Position numbers and translations under genes: made by a program. DNA of 64,000 bases from Aptenodytes patagonicus (lineage: Eukaryota; Chordata; Aves; Sphenisciformes; Spheniscidae): NCBI RefSeq assembly GCF_965638725.1, contig NC_134950.1:23030932-23094931 (forward strand), read 5' to 3'. This document shows, piece by piece, positions 13,966-26,583 of the stretch (position 1 is the first letter of the stretch; each line of letters opens with the position of its first letter). A model generated the notes under the pieces. The model was not told the DNA's origin. It saw nothing but the letters and a program-made list of their open reading frames with translations, and searched no databases.

Positions 13966-14961
13966 AAGGACTTATTCTGAAGACGGTGGCATTAACTGTT
14001 GTCGCTGGGAGATGCCAGCTAAAAAAAGGCTTTTGCTCCCGGTCCGTGGTTCTCCCGCGCCAGCTGCTGATCGCAGTGCAGCAGAGAGGCAAAGGCAGGC
14101 TGTGCTCAGTCACAAAAAATGTTGCTGGGAGAACCGGTGGCCGGCTGGAATAGCGGGTGTCTTTTGCACTGGTAAGGAGAGAGAGAGAAAGGGAAGGTTC
14201 TAGAGCAGAGCAGCACACATTGTACCGGTTTTGAATTTTGCAGATTCTTCATATATACTCCAGATCAGTCACACGTAAGTGTTACTGAAGGTTAGCTGCT
14301 GACGCTTGAGACCAACTCCGATTTTAACTTTCGGTCGTCAACCTTCAGTACAGCACAGACTGGGAAGACAGCAATGTACGGGCGCCAGCTTGAAAGCCCA
14401 GAATGCACCCGTGTAAGATAATCTAAATTGGTTTTCCTACTTCTGCCACCTTTTCTGGGTAGGAATCTTTTCCTCCTGTCCATTCTCCAGCCCAGTCATA
14501 AGCGATGATGTGGCGCCAAACTCCTAGAGATTTTAGGCCTATCCTCCTGTGCGGGGTGTTTAACACACCGAGCTTTATGCTGCTGTCCGGGGGGGCTTGG
14601 AATGGGTGTAAAGGGGCACCACGTGGGCAGCTGGAGGGTAGGAACGTTTCTGAATCCTCATGAGCTTTGTAATATTTTCCCAGCTTCTTTGGCAAGCTTT
14701 GTGCTTATTACAATTGGTTGTACCTGGGCATCGTACAATGCTTCTGCTTTTGTGTTGCTTATGGTTTCCTTTATACCTTCTCACCGTTCTGAACCACTGC
14801 GGTTTTCATAAACGGATACAGTGCACTTTTAAGAGAAATGTCGTAACTGTAAACTACTCGGGTTGATTAAGGAAGAAAACCAAGAATCTTAGGCTTCTTG
14901 ATCGTGTTATTCTTTGAAAGACAGTTTATACTAAAAATGAAACGGATATATTATGTATTGT

Positions 14962-14967
14962 ATTAAA
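14962..14967 (+). terminator. possible proximal poly(A) signal of KLF10
   Basis: ATTAAA in AT-rich 3' UTR, 240 bp before the better AATAAA. It could give a slightly shorter transcript. Motif only. Confidence 0.3.
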
Positions 14968-15201
14968 TTAGAAAGTTGTGATTTGAAAAGTAAAACGAGG
15001 CAGTAGAGACACCGGCCTAGAATTTAAACTATAGCTTTTGTGACAAATAATGCATCAACTTTCACTATTTCTATTTTATCATATTATGTTGAGGACACAT
15101 ATCAGAAAGTGAACAGTTTGAAAATAGTGTATTAGATACGCTTTTTGTGACTACTTTAAAGATTTGCACATTTCTTATGTTGTACTTTATACTTTGTTTA
15201 C

Positions 15202-15207
15202 AATAAA
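15202..15207 (+). terminator. KLF10 poly(A) signal
   Basis: Canonical AATAAA about 1.24 kb after the stop codon, followed within 40 bp by T/C-rich sequence suited to the downstream element. Cleavage is expected near 15220-15230. Confidence 0.75.
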
Positions 15208-15752
15208 ACCGGTTTCCTTTGATATAGACCTCTCTCTTCTTTCTCTGTAGCAGAACGTATCCCTTTGCAAGGCAAATAACCGCAAAACGAAGTATAATGC
15301 CCATCAATATGTGTCCTGACCAATGAAACGCTCTCTTAAACGTTGTGTGTGGTTTTTTTGGTTTTTTTAAGCTCTATAAAGCCAAGAGGGGTGGAATTTC
15401 AAGTCTGCGCTTCTCTGAGCCTCTGTTTTGGGTTTGTTTTTTTTTCCTCCCCACTCTTCATCCCCCCTCCCTTTCTCCAAGCCCCCCAAAATAAATGGGC
15501 TTATGTGGGCCGTCACACCACCAGTGAAAAATATTTCCTTTTTCTTGGTGATGGAACTGCACCGTCCTCCCCAGGATGGAACCCAGCCCCTGTTGCCGGT
15601 GGCCAGGCCCTCGGGTGGAGGCGGTGGATCCAGATCCCTCGGCGGCGTTGCCCGGGGCCAGCCGGCAGGCAGCACCGACTGTCACTGTTCCCCGGGGCGG
15701 GGGCTTGCCCGCCCCCCTAGGCTCCGTCCTTAGAGCTCTCTCCCGTAGGAGA

Positions 15753-15766
15753 CTCCTAGAGGGCGG
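15753..15766 (+). promoter_or_regulatory. CTCF-like motif, plus orientation
   Basis: The sequence matches the CTCF core consensus CCASYAGRKGGCRS at 12 of 14 positions by eye. It lies about 550 bp past the KLF10 poly(A) signal and points toward the ODF1 side. Binding is not shown. Confidence 0.3.
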
Positions 15767-15898
15767 AGGGCGGGGAGGTGGGGTTTTGCCTTCTCAGGGC
15801 AGCAGGTGGGCTGCAGGGTTTCTCCGCCTCCCGTTGCCTCTGCCTGCGTGCAGGGCATGGCCGCTTACTACTGTTCGTGGGAGCTCTTCTACCTCCTG

Positions 15899-15927
15899 CT
15901 CTGCCCTGCCCTGCCCTGCCCTGCCTG
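15899..15927 (+). repeat. CTGCC pentamer microsatellite
   Basis: About five to six tandem copies of CTGCC, ending in a slightly diverged unit. Confidence 0.8.
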
Positions 15928-18900
15928 CAGGGATCCCCGGATTTCACAATCGCATGGCTGTTGACTCACCGCCCTGCCCTGCGGGGTGTTTGGGACAGAG
16001 GCACTCCTTACCTTATCCTGTTTGACGTAGGAAAAACTTGAGTCATTGCCCTTTCTTCTTGTTCCAGGGGGAACATGGCATCATAGCCCAATGCAAAACA
16101 GACGCTTCCCCAGGAGCCTGAGTCCCACTCCGCCATCTCGCTTCAAGGTATTTTACGTTTCATGGGCGTAAGATAAAATATTTTAACAGCTCTGGGTCTG
16201 AAACCCTTCCACATCTGCAACTAGCCATTGGGCTAGGAAGCCGGGTCCCCTCTCCAGCTCTGTCTGGCACACTGGACCTTGAATCCAGTTTTGTGCCGTG
16301 GCCCCACATAAGGAGGGCATAAAGACAGTGCCACCCCCGTCATTATCCTGCCCGGCCGTGGCTCTCCTTGGCAGCGCGTGTGGTGGGCTTTGAACCCTCT
16401 CTAGCTCAGCAGGGAGCTGAACTTAAATCTGACTTCCTGGGCGAGTGCTCTCATGCTGCCATGCAATAAAAGGGGAAGAAAGGGAGTTTCCACGCCGTGG
16501 CCGTCTCCGCTGCCTGTGTTTTCCGAATAAAATCAGCTGCTGGTGCTTTTTGTGTGGCATCCAGCTCTGGAGGTGTGTGTGGGGCGTGCCCTGAGCACCT
16601 GCTGGCAGCATCGCTGGGGAGGCTGCAGAAGAAAACCTGTTTCTGGCATTGCTGTGAGCTAAATAAAATACAGTTTCTCACTCTAAATACAGAATTTAGC
16701 AGTAAGAAGTGTACTTCTGACTGGTTCCAGCTGAAGGCAGAGCCATAATTGTGAATTTACCTCACATGTCATTTTTTAAAGCTTAACCATGGAAGCCAAC
16801 CGGAAATTAAACCAGCCATTCGGGGGTTTAATCCAAGTCTAACCTGAAAAATGTGGTTGAATGGACATTATTAGACACCTTTTCAATGCTGACTTTATTG
16901 TGCAATCAAATTTGGTTGCATAGTAGGAAACTTAATTTTTATTAATTTTCTACAGATTTCTGTGAATAATTAGGGTTTCCTTACTCCCCTGTGTAAACCA
17001 AAAACACATCTTGTATTTTGTCCTCCTCTTTGGGTTTAATGATGAAGCCAAACAGAAACGCAAACAAAAATGCTCTCAGCAAACCCCCACGATTAGTACT
17101 TGGATGCCAACGCTGGCGGGGGCTGGCTGCGGTGGGGCTTGCTGGGGCGGCCGCTGCTGTCGTTTGCTGTGCAGACACTCAGCCCCGGGGAGCCGATCCG
17201 AAGAGCTCCAGGACATCAGCATATATTCTTGGAAGCAGATTTCAGAAGTGTCTATAAACCCTTCGTCTTGCTGCTTAGCACTGATCTCCGAAGTGATGTG
17301 CACACATAAAAATGGATGCTGCAGTGGTGACATCGATTACGCGAGTTGGAGCAAGAGATGTTCCCCCCTCCTGGCGGGCAGGGAAGAGCAGTTGGGGTCT
17401 CACAGCAAGCTGTTCTGGGAAAGGAGGGAGCGAGCCACTGTGTCCAAAGCAAAGCGATACAACCCCGCGCTTGGTACGCCTACCTTGCCGACGGGTGCTG
17501 GGGAAGACGGGGGATCGGTGTTTGGGGGGCAGAGGGTGCCTGCCTGCCTGCCCTTGGGTGTTGCGCAGGCAACTCACTCCTGCTGCAGGAGGAGCAGCAG
17601 GGCTGAGCAGGACGCACTGGGGGGCTCGGGGTCTGGTTATCCCACCCCCTGGCTAAATCAGCATGGATAAGTGATAGGGGACTGCAGTGCCGGGGCACCC
17701 TGCACATGCGCTGAGTGTGCCTTTGCCAGTGCTCAGGGGATTTTCAGCTCTTCAGAGAGGACAGAGAGAAGGCTGGAAAAAGCAGGCATAGTCCCTTGTG
17801 ATTTGGAGAAGAATAATTTCCATTATAGCAGGAGTATTTGTGGAAGGCTTAGATGCTCTACAAGTGAACTAATATGTATTTTAAAAGAAGAGCAGTCCTG
17901 AGCTGGAGCCACAGACGCGGCTAAGACGAGAACCAGGGCAGCCTGTCTACCCGTCCCGCCCAGAGAGCTTGGCTTTCTGAGTTTTTTCCTCCCAAGCTTT
18001 ACCATCCAGCGGTGCTATTTCAAGACAACCTTAACCAACCAGTCCTGTGGTCCTGGCAGAGGGTCCGTACAGCCTCGGTGCCAGGGTGGGTGCCACAATG
18101 CAGACGTGGCACATGCCCGAAGCCAAGAAGAAGGGCTTTATCATCGGCTGGCCTGAGACTTGCACACCGCATGCAGAGGCATCAGGTATTCCCCTGGTGG
18201 CTCCCCATTTTTACTGTAAATAGATGATTCATTTGTCTGCTTTGGCAACAAACTTAGATCACCAAGGAAACATTCACAAGCTGTCAGAAAAGTTAGAGCA
18301 CAAAATCAGGTCAAGAGAAATGATGAATGAATGAATATGTGTATTACGGGCTCAAGCTCCCTGCCACAGGAGCAGGGAGAATTGTGTGGTACACAATTCT
18401 GTACCACAGATTTTCTGCAGGAGAAGTCTTTGCTTCTCCTGAAGCATGTGGGTGGGGGGGTAATATTCAGCTAGAACAAATGTTTTTGGAATATGTCTTA
18501 TGATGTAATCGAGTGTGTCACATGGAGCTTCCATGTCTTTTCTAGGGATATTGTGATCTGGAATGCTTTCTGTTGTCAGCAAAAAAAATGTGATACTTAA
18601 GCAATAAGAAAATGAGAGCAAAACACATCTTTAGCCATCTCATTTTATTCACCAGAAGACAGGGACTAAACTTGCTAATGCACTTGCTGTGTTGTGATAA
18701 TAATCATATAAAATGTGTTAAGTAATTCAGAAGCTTTGTTAGGATACCACAGTTTTGATGAAACTTTATACTTGCTTGGGTATTCTACTCTGAAAATCAA
18801 AGTAATTGGTGAAAAAAATTCTGCTGTTACCGCTACTTCAACTACTCAGAAGGTTTCGGTGGGTATCAAGGTACTCGTGTGGCAACAACTTCCCAAATAA

Positions 18901-21900
18901 ACCAGTGCGGCAGTCATGGGGAATGCCCATGCACTAACAGCTGCGGCAAGGCACGAGCACACCCTGCCTCAGCTAAATATTCCCCAGGGCCTCTGCAAAA
19001 CTTAAACGGCTTTGAACAGTTGAGGCATATAGCGTCTCCTCTCTGCCCAGCTCGTCTCCTGTCTGCTTCCAACACATGCAGGAGGAACTGACATTTGTCA
19101 AGTCTATTTTTTTTAAAACTTTCACAAACTTCTCATTTTGTTAATGCCAGCTGGACTGGATTGCATCCCATTGTCATCGTTTAATTGTGAGGGCTGGGAT
19201 CTTCGCAGTGATAGCTAGGGGACTGGCATGAGGTACTTACTGTGAATAGCAACCTCAGGCAGTTTAAACACTTTTGCTTGGGAAATAGAACTTCTGATGT
19301 TTAATTGCCTAGTAGGTAGCTGGAAAGTACAACCCCCACCTCCCCAAAATGAAAAGAGAAAGAGAGTATTGCATGCAACCTGAGCGGGATTGAAGAAAAT
19401 GTAGAGTACAGAGAGTACATTAATGGCCTAAAATGCAGGGTGGTCAAAACGTTAATGAAACCCTCATCAAGCGAATAATAAAGCAACTCCCCTGACGACC
19501 CGTCAGCTGTGATGTAACATCACCAGTCGTTGCAGTCACTAAATAAAAAGATAGTTAGAAGTTGCAGCATTGCAAGAGAACGGAGCAGCCATCTTCAAAC
19601 AAGCTATGCAATCAGCTTAATGAAGACATAATTCTTGATCAGCTGCAATCAGTATTCACTGGGCAATCCCGACTAAGGGGGAGGGAGTGCAAAGGCAGAA
19701 GCGAGGGCCAAGTTAGCCAGAGGGATTCCCCTGTTTGCAGCTGCAGTGCAGAGCGCTGGCCTGAAGAGCACATCAGGGATGGTCCTGAGAGTTCCTCCTG
19801 CCCCTGGGGCTGTACAACCTGTGCGGCACTTGTGCATCCTGCCGCTGCTGGGGTCTGATTGCTACGCAGGTTTAGGGAGCAGTTGCCTTTAACGCTCTTG
19901 GTTGAGCATAAGCGGTTTTATTTCCTTTTCTTCTCCCTCTTCTACCATTATCTGCCTTCATGGTGCCACACAGGTGCTCTGGGGCTCTTTTGGGCTCCCC
20001 AGAGCTGTCAGGCTCCCTGTCCTCCTGGGGACGAGAACGCCTGTTCCTGCCTGCAAGTGGCTGCATGCTGCCCTCCAGGAGAGGGGCTCCCCCACACCCC
20101 CGGGCTGCGGGGTGGGTTACAAGGAGCTCCCACTGCCAGGAATTAGGCCATGTGCTTCCCACCAGCACCACAGCCCTTCCACCTGGCAAGTGACAGTCAC
20201 CCTGTCACCCCGGCACCCCGCTGCTCCTGACTCTGTACTGGCTTCCGCAGCCCAGAGTAGAACTTGGGAAATGGGAAACCAGAAGCAGCCCTGCCATGTG
20301 GGAGCCTTCGCTGGGGGCACTGGAGCAGCTTGAACCCCACGTTGGAGCCGTGTCGCTGCCTGGCCGTGTCCCTCGCCGACCCTAACCCATGGGCTCGCCT
20401 TCCCCGCCAACATCGGCACTCACCGAGCCCCCAGCCCTGCTCAGCAGCAGTCTGAAACTTGTGTCTCTTCTCATGAAGCCTGGGAGATGTTAGTGTCCCT
20501 GGGACCTCACCTCCTCGCTCGGCCATTGCCAAGGTGACTTGCGAGCTTCCCATGCTGCCAGCAAAGCTGGTGGCTGCTCAGGAGGCCGATGTGATCACCT
20601 CCATCTCCTTTCACTCGGAAACCACACTAGCAGAAGAGTCTTGCCATTTTCTGAAATAAAAGGGAAACTGTGGCAGCCCTGTGAAATTCTCAGTGCAGTA
20701 CACGGATCAAAAATACCCGTCATTGAACTAAGAAGGAGAAGGAAATTGTTACCGTCTGGAAGTACCCAGAGGGAAGCAGAGCGGGTGGAAAGGACGAGTA
20801 CTTACAGATTAGCTGGCCTAGATAGCATCACTTGTGTCTTGCACCGATTCATCTTAACAATAATGCTCCCAGCCATGGGACAGCAGGAATTATTTCAGGT
20901 CTTGCCATAGGCAAACATCCTAAGTGGTTAGTTGCTAATCTGCAGCTGGGGGGATCTTTTTATTATTTTGTTTTCCATTTATGCAAGAGACTTTTCAATT
21001 CCTTATTTAAGTGAAGCAACAAGTATGATGAGTCGATGATGAGTCACCAGGCCAGGAAAAAGGCTGCAGGAAGGCTGGACTATTTATAAAATGTAAAAGA
21101 AAGAAAGGAAATATATTCTAGATGCAGATAGATCTGGAAGGTGACTCCAACTTCTTTTGTGGGATCGCGTATTCCCAGGCACCAGACAGCAAACCTCCCA
21201 GGAAGGAGGGGGGAAACGGTGGCGGGGTGTGTGTGCTTTTTTGGAGGGGATTCATTTACATTGCATGGAGCAGCACGTGCTGCAGAGCCTGCCGGCCACT
21301 CGCCCCTGACGCAGGAGAGCTTTGCAGCTCTCTTCTGAGGGGCACGGCCATGCAGCCAGGCTCCCCCTCAATTATCGCCTTTGCACCGGCTCCGCGTGCC
21401 GAGCAGGGAGGTAAGCCAGCCCGAGCTCTCCGCTGCCACGACACAAGTGTTGGCTGCATGCGCCGAGGCAGCTCATCGCAAGTAAGATCAGGTACCGCCG
21501 TATGAGTCACTGCCGGCAGCGGCACAGATGTGGGGCTCTGCCGGGCAAGCGGTGGCTGAGGCGGCTGGAGGGGCTTCCTGTACCTCACTCTCTGCCGGCT
21601 CCTCTGCCGGGAGGTACTGGGCCGTGGGCAGGAAACCTCTCTGTGGTTCAGCCCCTCCAGCTCTCGGTTCATCCGGCTTTCACCACTGTACCATGAGGTG
21701 GGATGTGGAGGTGTCACTGGGAAACAAACAAAAAAACCGCTATTTGGCAATAATTGTGAAGCCTTGGCATGGTTGGCAAGGTCATTACTGAGGGTGCAAA
21801 CTGGCCTAGGTGGTCCCACAATCTGGAGATACCATTGCCTGACACTGGGCTTGGGCAGTGGAAAGCAACAAAAGTTTCACCTCTGCCAAACACTGCCAGA

Positions 21901-22002
21901 GCTGTCTCCAAGGGCATGTGCATGCAACATGGCGTGGCCTCCTCACACAGCAGACGATCGCACATCTCCCTGGGTTTTGACAGTAAAATTTCAGATAATT
22001 TA

Positions 22003-23172
22003 CAGACTCTTTAGGAAGGACAGGCAGGGGAGACAAGGAGGGGGTGTCGCCCTCTATGTCAATGACCAGCTGGAGTGCCTGGAGCTCTGCCTGGGGATGG
22101 ATGAGGAACCGACCGAGAGCTTATGGGTCAGGATTAAAGGGAAGGCAGGGACAGGTGACATTATAGTGGGGGTCTGCTACAGGCCACCTGACCAGGAAGA
22201 CCGAGCGGATGAGGCCCTCTATAGACAGATAGGAGCAGCCTCACGCTCACAAGCCCTGGTCCTCATGGGGGACTTTAACCACCCCGACATCTGTTGGAGG
22301 GACAACACAGCAGGGCGTAAGCAATCCAGGAGGTTCCTGGAATGCGTCGATGATAACTTCCTTCTCCAAGTGGGAGAGGAGCCAACGAGCAGAGGTGCTA
22401 CGGTGGACCTTGTTCTCACCAACAAGGAGAGGCTGGTGGGGAATGTAAAGCTCAAGGGCAGCCTTGGCTGCAGCGACCATGAAAAGTCTCTTGCATAAAT
22501 GGAAAATAAAATAAAAAAAGACACTGTCTGATGGGTGAGGAATTGGTTAGATGGTCACATCCAGAGGGTAGGGTCAACGGCTCAATGTCCAGATGGAGGT
22601 TGGTGACAAGTGGCATCCCACAGGGGTCCGTATTGGGACCAGTACTGTTTAATATCTTCATCAATGACACAGACAGTGGGATTGAGTGCACCCTCAGCAA
22701 GTTTGCAGATGACACCAAGCTGAGTGGTGCGGTCAACACACCAGAGGGACGGGATGCCATCCAGAGGGACCTGGACAAACTCAAGGAGTGGGCCTGTGTG
22801 AACCTCACGAGGTTTACCAAGGCCAAGTGCAAGGTCCTGCACCTGGGTCGGGGCAACCCCCGGTATCAATACAGGCTGGGGGATGAAGGGATTGAGAGCA
22901 GCCCTGCTGAGAAGGACTTGGGAGTACTGGTGGATGAAAAGCTGGACATGAGCCAGCAATGTGCGCTCGCAGCCCAGAAGGCCAATCGTATCCTGGGCTG
23001 CATCAAAAGAAGCGTGGCCAGCAGGTCGAGGGAGGGGATTCTGCCCCTCTACTCTGCTCTGGGGAGACCCCACCTGGAGTACTGCGTCCAGCTCTGGAGC
23101 CCTCAGCATAAGAAAGACACGGACCTGTTGGAGTGGGTCCAGAAGAGGGCCATGAAAATGATCAGGGGGATG
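22003..23172 (+). mobile_element. CR1 LINE, endonuclease and reverse-transcriptase part, internally deleted
   Basis: The first 490 bp encode much of the APE-type endonuclease of CR1 ORF2 (GGGVALYV, YRPPDQ, MGDFNHPDICW, GCSDHE). At about 22494-22530 the sequence jumps to the C-terminal half of the reverse transcriptase ([22 protein letters not shown]), so roughly the end of the endonuclease and the N-terminal half of the RT are missing. The frame is then open to 23172, where a solo LTR interrupts it. The rest of this CR1 resumes at 23764. It belongs to a CR1 group different from the copies at 5.6, 37.2 and 50.2 kb. Confidence 0.92.
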
Positions 23173-23763
23173 TGTCCTGGTTTCGGCAGGGATAGAGTTA
23201 ATTTCCTTCCTAGTAGCTGGTACAGTGCTGTGTTTTGGATTTAGGATGAGAACAAAGTTGATAAGGCACTGATGTGTTAGTTGTTGCTAGGTAATGCTTA
23301 CATTAGCCAAGGACTTTTCAGCTTCCCGTGCTCTACTGACTGAGAAGGCTGCAGGTGCACGGGGGCTGGGAGGGGGCACAGCCAGGACAGCTGACCCAAA
23401 CCGGCCAAAGGGATATTCCATACCATATGGCGTCATGCTCAGCATATAAAGCTGGGGGAAGAAGAAGGAAGGGGGGGACGTTCAGAGTGATGGTGTTTGT
23501 CCTCCCAAATAACCATTACGCGTGATGGAGCCCTGCTTTCCTGGAGATGGCTGAACACCTGCCTGCCGATGGGAAGGAGTGAATGAATTCCTTGTTTTGC
23601 TTTGCTTGCCCGCGCGGCTTTTGCTTTACCTATTAAACTGTCTTTATCTCGACCCACGAGTTTTCTTACTTTTACCCTTCCGATTCTCTCCCCCATCCCA
23701 CCAGGGGGGAGTGAGCGAGCGGCTGTGTGGTGCTTAGTTGCTGGCTGAGGTTAAACCACAACA
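23173..23763 (+). mobile_element. solo LTR of an ERVL-type endogenous retrovirus
   Basis: A 591-bp element starting TGTCCTGG and ending CCACAACA is flanked on both sides by the 5-bp target duplication GGATG (23168-23172 and 23764-23768). It contains a TATAAA at 23445 and an ATTAAA poly(A) signal at 23632, in the right order for a plus-strand LTR. It interrupts the CR1 reading frame exactly, and the CR1 frame resumes after it. A 5-bp duplication fits class III (ERVL-like) integration. By eye it is about 90% similar over the first 300 bp to the LTR at 26584-27171. Confidence 0.93.
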
Positions 23764-24177
23764 GGATGGAACACCTCTCCTATGAAGAAAGGCTGAGAGA
23801 GTTGGGCTTACTCAGCCTGGAGAGGAAAAGGCTTCGGGGAGACCTTATTGCAGCCTTCCAGTACTTAAAGGGGGCTTATAAGGAAGATCGGGAGAGACTT
23901 TTTAGCAGGGCCTGTTGCGACAGGACAAGGGGGAATGGCTTTAAACTAAAGGGGGGTAGATTCAGACTAGATATAAGGAAGAAATTTTTTACACTGAGGG
24001 TGGTGAAGCACTGGAACAGGTTGCCCAGAGAGGTGGTGGATGCCCCAGCCCTGGAAACATTCAAGGTCAGGCTGGACGGGGCTCTGAGCAACCTGATCTA
24101 GTTGAAGATGTCTCTGCTTACTGCAGCAGGGTTGGACTAGATGACCTTTAGAGGTCCTTTCCAACCCAAACTATTTG
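23764..24177 (+). mobile_element. CR1 LINE 3' end, continuation of the copy starting at 22003
   Basis: This starts with the duplicated GGATG and continues the CR1 ORF2 C-terminus ([33 protein letters not shown]), with a stop near 24101, then the CR1 3' untranslated end up to CCAACCCAAACTATT. The octamer tail is cut off at 24177 by the next insertion and resumes at 27172. Confidence 0.93.
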
Positions 24178-24230
24178 TCATGGTTTAACCCCAGCTGGCA
24201 ACTAAGAACCACACAGCCTCTTGCTCACAC
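24178..24230 (-). repeat. inverted fragment of LTR 3' (U5) end
   Basis: These 53 bases match the reverse complement of the last 53 bases of the solo LTR at 23173-23763 at about 44 of 53 positions by eye, and resemble the end of the element's own right LTR somewhat less well. They sit directly after the left CTATT duplication, where a normal 5' LTR would begin with TGTCCTGG. The join to pol occurs around a shared GCTCAC stretch. Confidence 0.8.
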
Positions 24231-26583
24231 CACTGACTGCTGCCGTGCCGGACATGCTAGAATTTCAATACAAACTGGAGTCAAAGGCAGCCAAGTGGTA
24301 TGCCACAGCTGATATCACTAATGTATTTTTCTCAGTCCCTTTGGCGGCAGAGTGCAGACCACAGTTTGCTTTCACTTGGAGGGGCGTCCAGTACACCTGG
24401 AACCAAATGCCCCAGGGGTGGAAACACAGCCCCACCATTTGCCATGGACTGATCCAGACTGCACTGGAACAGGGTGAAGCTCCAGAACACCTGCAATACA
24501 TTGATGACATCATTGTGTGGGGCAACACAGCAGAAGAAGTTTTTGAGAAAAGGAAGAAAATAGCCCAAATTCTTCTGAAGGCTGGTTTTGCCATAAAACA
24601 AAGGAAGGTCAAGGGACCTGCACAGGAGATCCAGTTTTTAGGACAAAAATGGCAAGATGGATGTTGTCAGATCCCAATGGATGTGATCAACAAAATAACA
24701 GCCATGTCTCCACCAACTAGCAAAAAGGAAACACAAGCTTTCTTAGGTGTTATGGGTTTTTGGAGAATGCATCTTCCAAATTACAATCTGGTTATAAACC
24801 CTCTCTACCAAGTGACCCAGAAGAAGAACAATTTCAAACGGGGCTCTGAGCAACGACAAGCCTTTGAACAAATTAAATGGGAGATAGTTCATGCAGTAGC
24901 ACTTGGGCCAGTCCAGGCAGGACAAGATGTAAAAAATGTGCTCTACACCGCAGCCGGGGAGAATGGCCCTACCTGGAGCCTCTGGCAGAAAGCACCAGGT
25001 CGAGGCCGACCCCTAGGGCTTGGGAGTGGGGGATACAGAGGATCTGAGGCCCGCTATACTCCAACTGAAGAAGAGATATTGGCAGCATATGAAGGGGTTC
25101 GAGCTGCTTTGGAAGCGATTGGTACTGAAGCAGAGCTCCTCCTGGCACCCCGACTGCCGGTGCTGGGCTGGATGTTCAAAGGGAGGATCCCCTCTACACA
25201 TCCTGCAACTGATGCTACGTGGAGTAAGTGGGTCACACTGATCACACAACAGGCTCGAATAGGAAACCCCAGTTGCCCAGGAATCTTGGAAGTGATCATG
25301 GACTGGCCAGAAGGCAAAGATTTTGGAATATCGCCAGAGGAGGAGGTGACGCGTGCTGAAGAGGCCCCACTGTATAATAAACTACCAGAAAAAGAGAAGC
25401 CATATGCCCTGTTCACTGATGGGTCCTGTCGTCTTGTGGGAAAGCATCGGAGGTGGAAGGCTGCTGTATGGGGTCCTATACGTCAAGTCACAGAAACTGC
25501 TGAAGGAGAAGGTGAATCGAGTCAGTTTGCAGAGGTGAAAGCCATCCAGCTGGCTTTAGACATTGCTGAATGAGAAAAGTGGCCAGTGCCCTCTCTCTAT
25601 ACTGACTCATGGATGGTGGCAAAGGCCCTGTGGGGGTGGTTACAGCAATGGGAGCAAAGCAACTGGCAGCGCAGAGGCAAACCCATCTGGGCTGCCGCAT
25701 TGTGGCAAGATATCGCTGCCCAGGTAGAGAACCTGGTTGTAAAAGTCCGTCACGTAGATGCTCACGTACCCAAGAGTCAGGCCACTGAAGAACATCAAAA
25801 CAACCAGCAGGTGGATGAGGCTGCTAAGATTGAAGTGGCTCAGATGGATCTGGGCTGGCAACATCAGGGTGAATTATTTCTAGCCCGGTGGGCCCATGAC
25901 ACCTCAGGCCATCGAGGAAGAGATGCAACATATCGATGGGCTCGTGATCAAGGGGTGGACTTGACCATGGACACTATTGCACAGGTTATCCATGAATGTG
26001 AAACATGCGCTGCGATCAAGCAAGCCAAGCGGTTAAAGCCCCTCTGGTATGGAGGACGATGGCTGAAATATAAATATGGGGTGTCCTGGCAGATTGGTTA
26101 TATCACACTCCCACAAACCCACCAAGGCAAGCGCCATGTGCTCACCATGGTGGAAGCAACCACCAGATGGCTGGACACATATCCCGTGCCCCATGCCACC
26201 GCCCAGAACACTATCCTGGGCCTGGAGAAGCAAGTCTTATGGTGACATGGCGCCCCAGAAAGAATTGAGTCAGACAACGGGACTCATTTCCAAAACAACC
26301 TCATAGGCACCTGGGCCAAAGAGCACGGCATTGAGTGGGTGTGTCACATCCCCTATCATGCACCAGCCTCTGGGAAAATCAAACGACACAATGGACTGTT
26401 AAAGACTACGCTGAGAGCAATGGGTGCTGGGACGTTCAAACATTGGGACACACATTTAGCAAAGGCCACCTGGTTAGTCAACACGAGGGGATCTGCCAAT
26501 CGAGCTGGCCCTGCCCAGTCAAAACTTTTACATACTGTAGAAGGGGATAAAGTCCCTGTAGTGCGTGTAAAAAATATGCTGGG
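24222..26583 (+). pseudogene. ERVL-type pol fragment (reverse transcriptase, RNase H, integrase), broken
   Basis: One reading frame runs through the whole fragment, broken by TGA stops at 25571-25573 and 26243-26245. Order: reverse transcriptase with the YIDD catalytic box (24497-24508); RNase H beginning with FTDGS (Asp at 25418); integrase with an HHCC zinc-binding site (His from 25895, Cys pair near 25997); then the integrase core. The start of RT and the end of integrase are deleted. In the integrase core the first expected Asp position reads Gly (26096-26098), and the last acidic position reads Lys (26381-26383); the middle Asp (26273-26275) remains. Both stops are TGA, as CpG decay of CGA codons would produce. 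This is an old, inactive copy of an avian endogenous retrovirus. Confidence 0.92.

Larger units (their letters stand above)
13966..15225 (+). other. KLF10: KLF10 3' untranslated region
   Basis: About 1.25 kb of increasingly AT-rich sequence lies between the KLF10 stop and the poly(A) signal at 15202. The length is close to the human 3' UTR as I recall it. A GCACTTT heptamer at 14823-14829 matches the miR-17/20/93 seed. Open frames within it are short and unrelated to known proteins. Confidence 0.75.
15226..22002. other. intergenic DNA, nothing recognised except small motifs
   Basis: No recognised gene and no repeat family. The stretch holds a second AATAAA near 15490, a CTGCC pentamer repeat at about 15899-15927, and a CTCF-like motif at 15753. 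GC-rich patches near 15.6-16.0, 17.1-17.6 and 20.0-20.5 kb yield long random frames without recognisable domains. Confidence 0.5.

Noticed and set aside
21698-22002. N-terminal part of a 266-codon frame running into the CR1 endonuclease
   Set aside because: The part before about 22003 does not resemble CR1 or any known protein and is flanking sequence.
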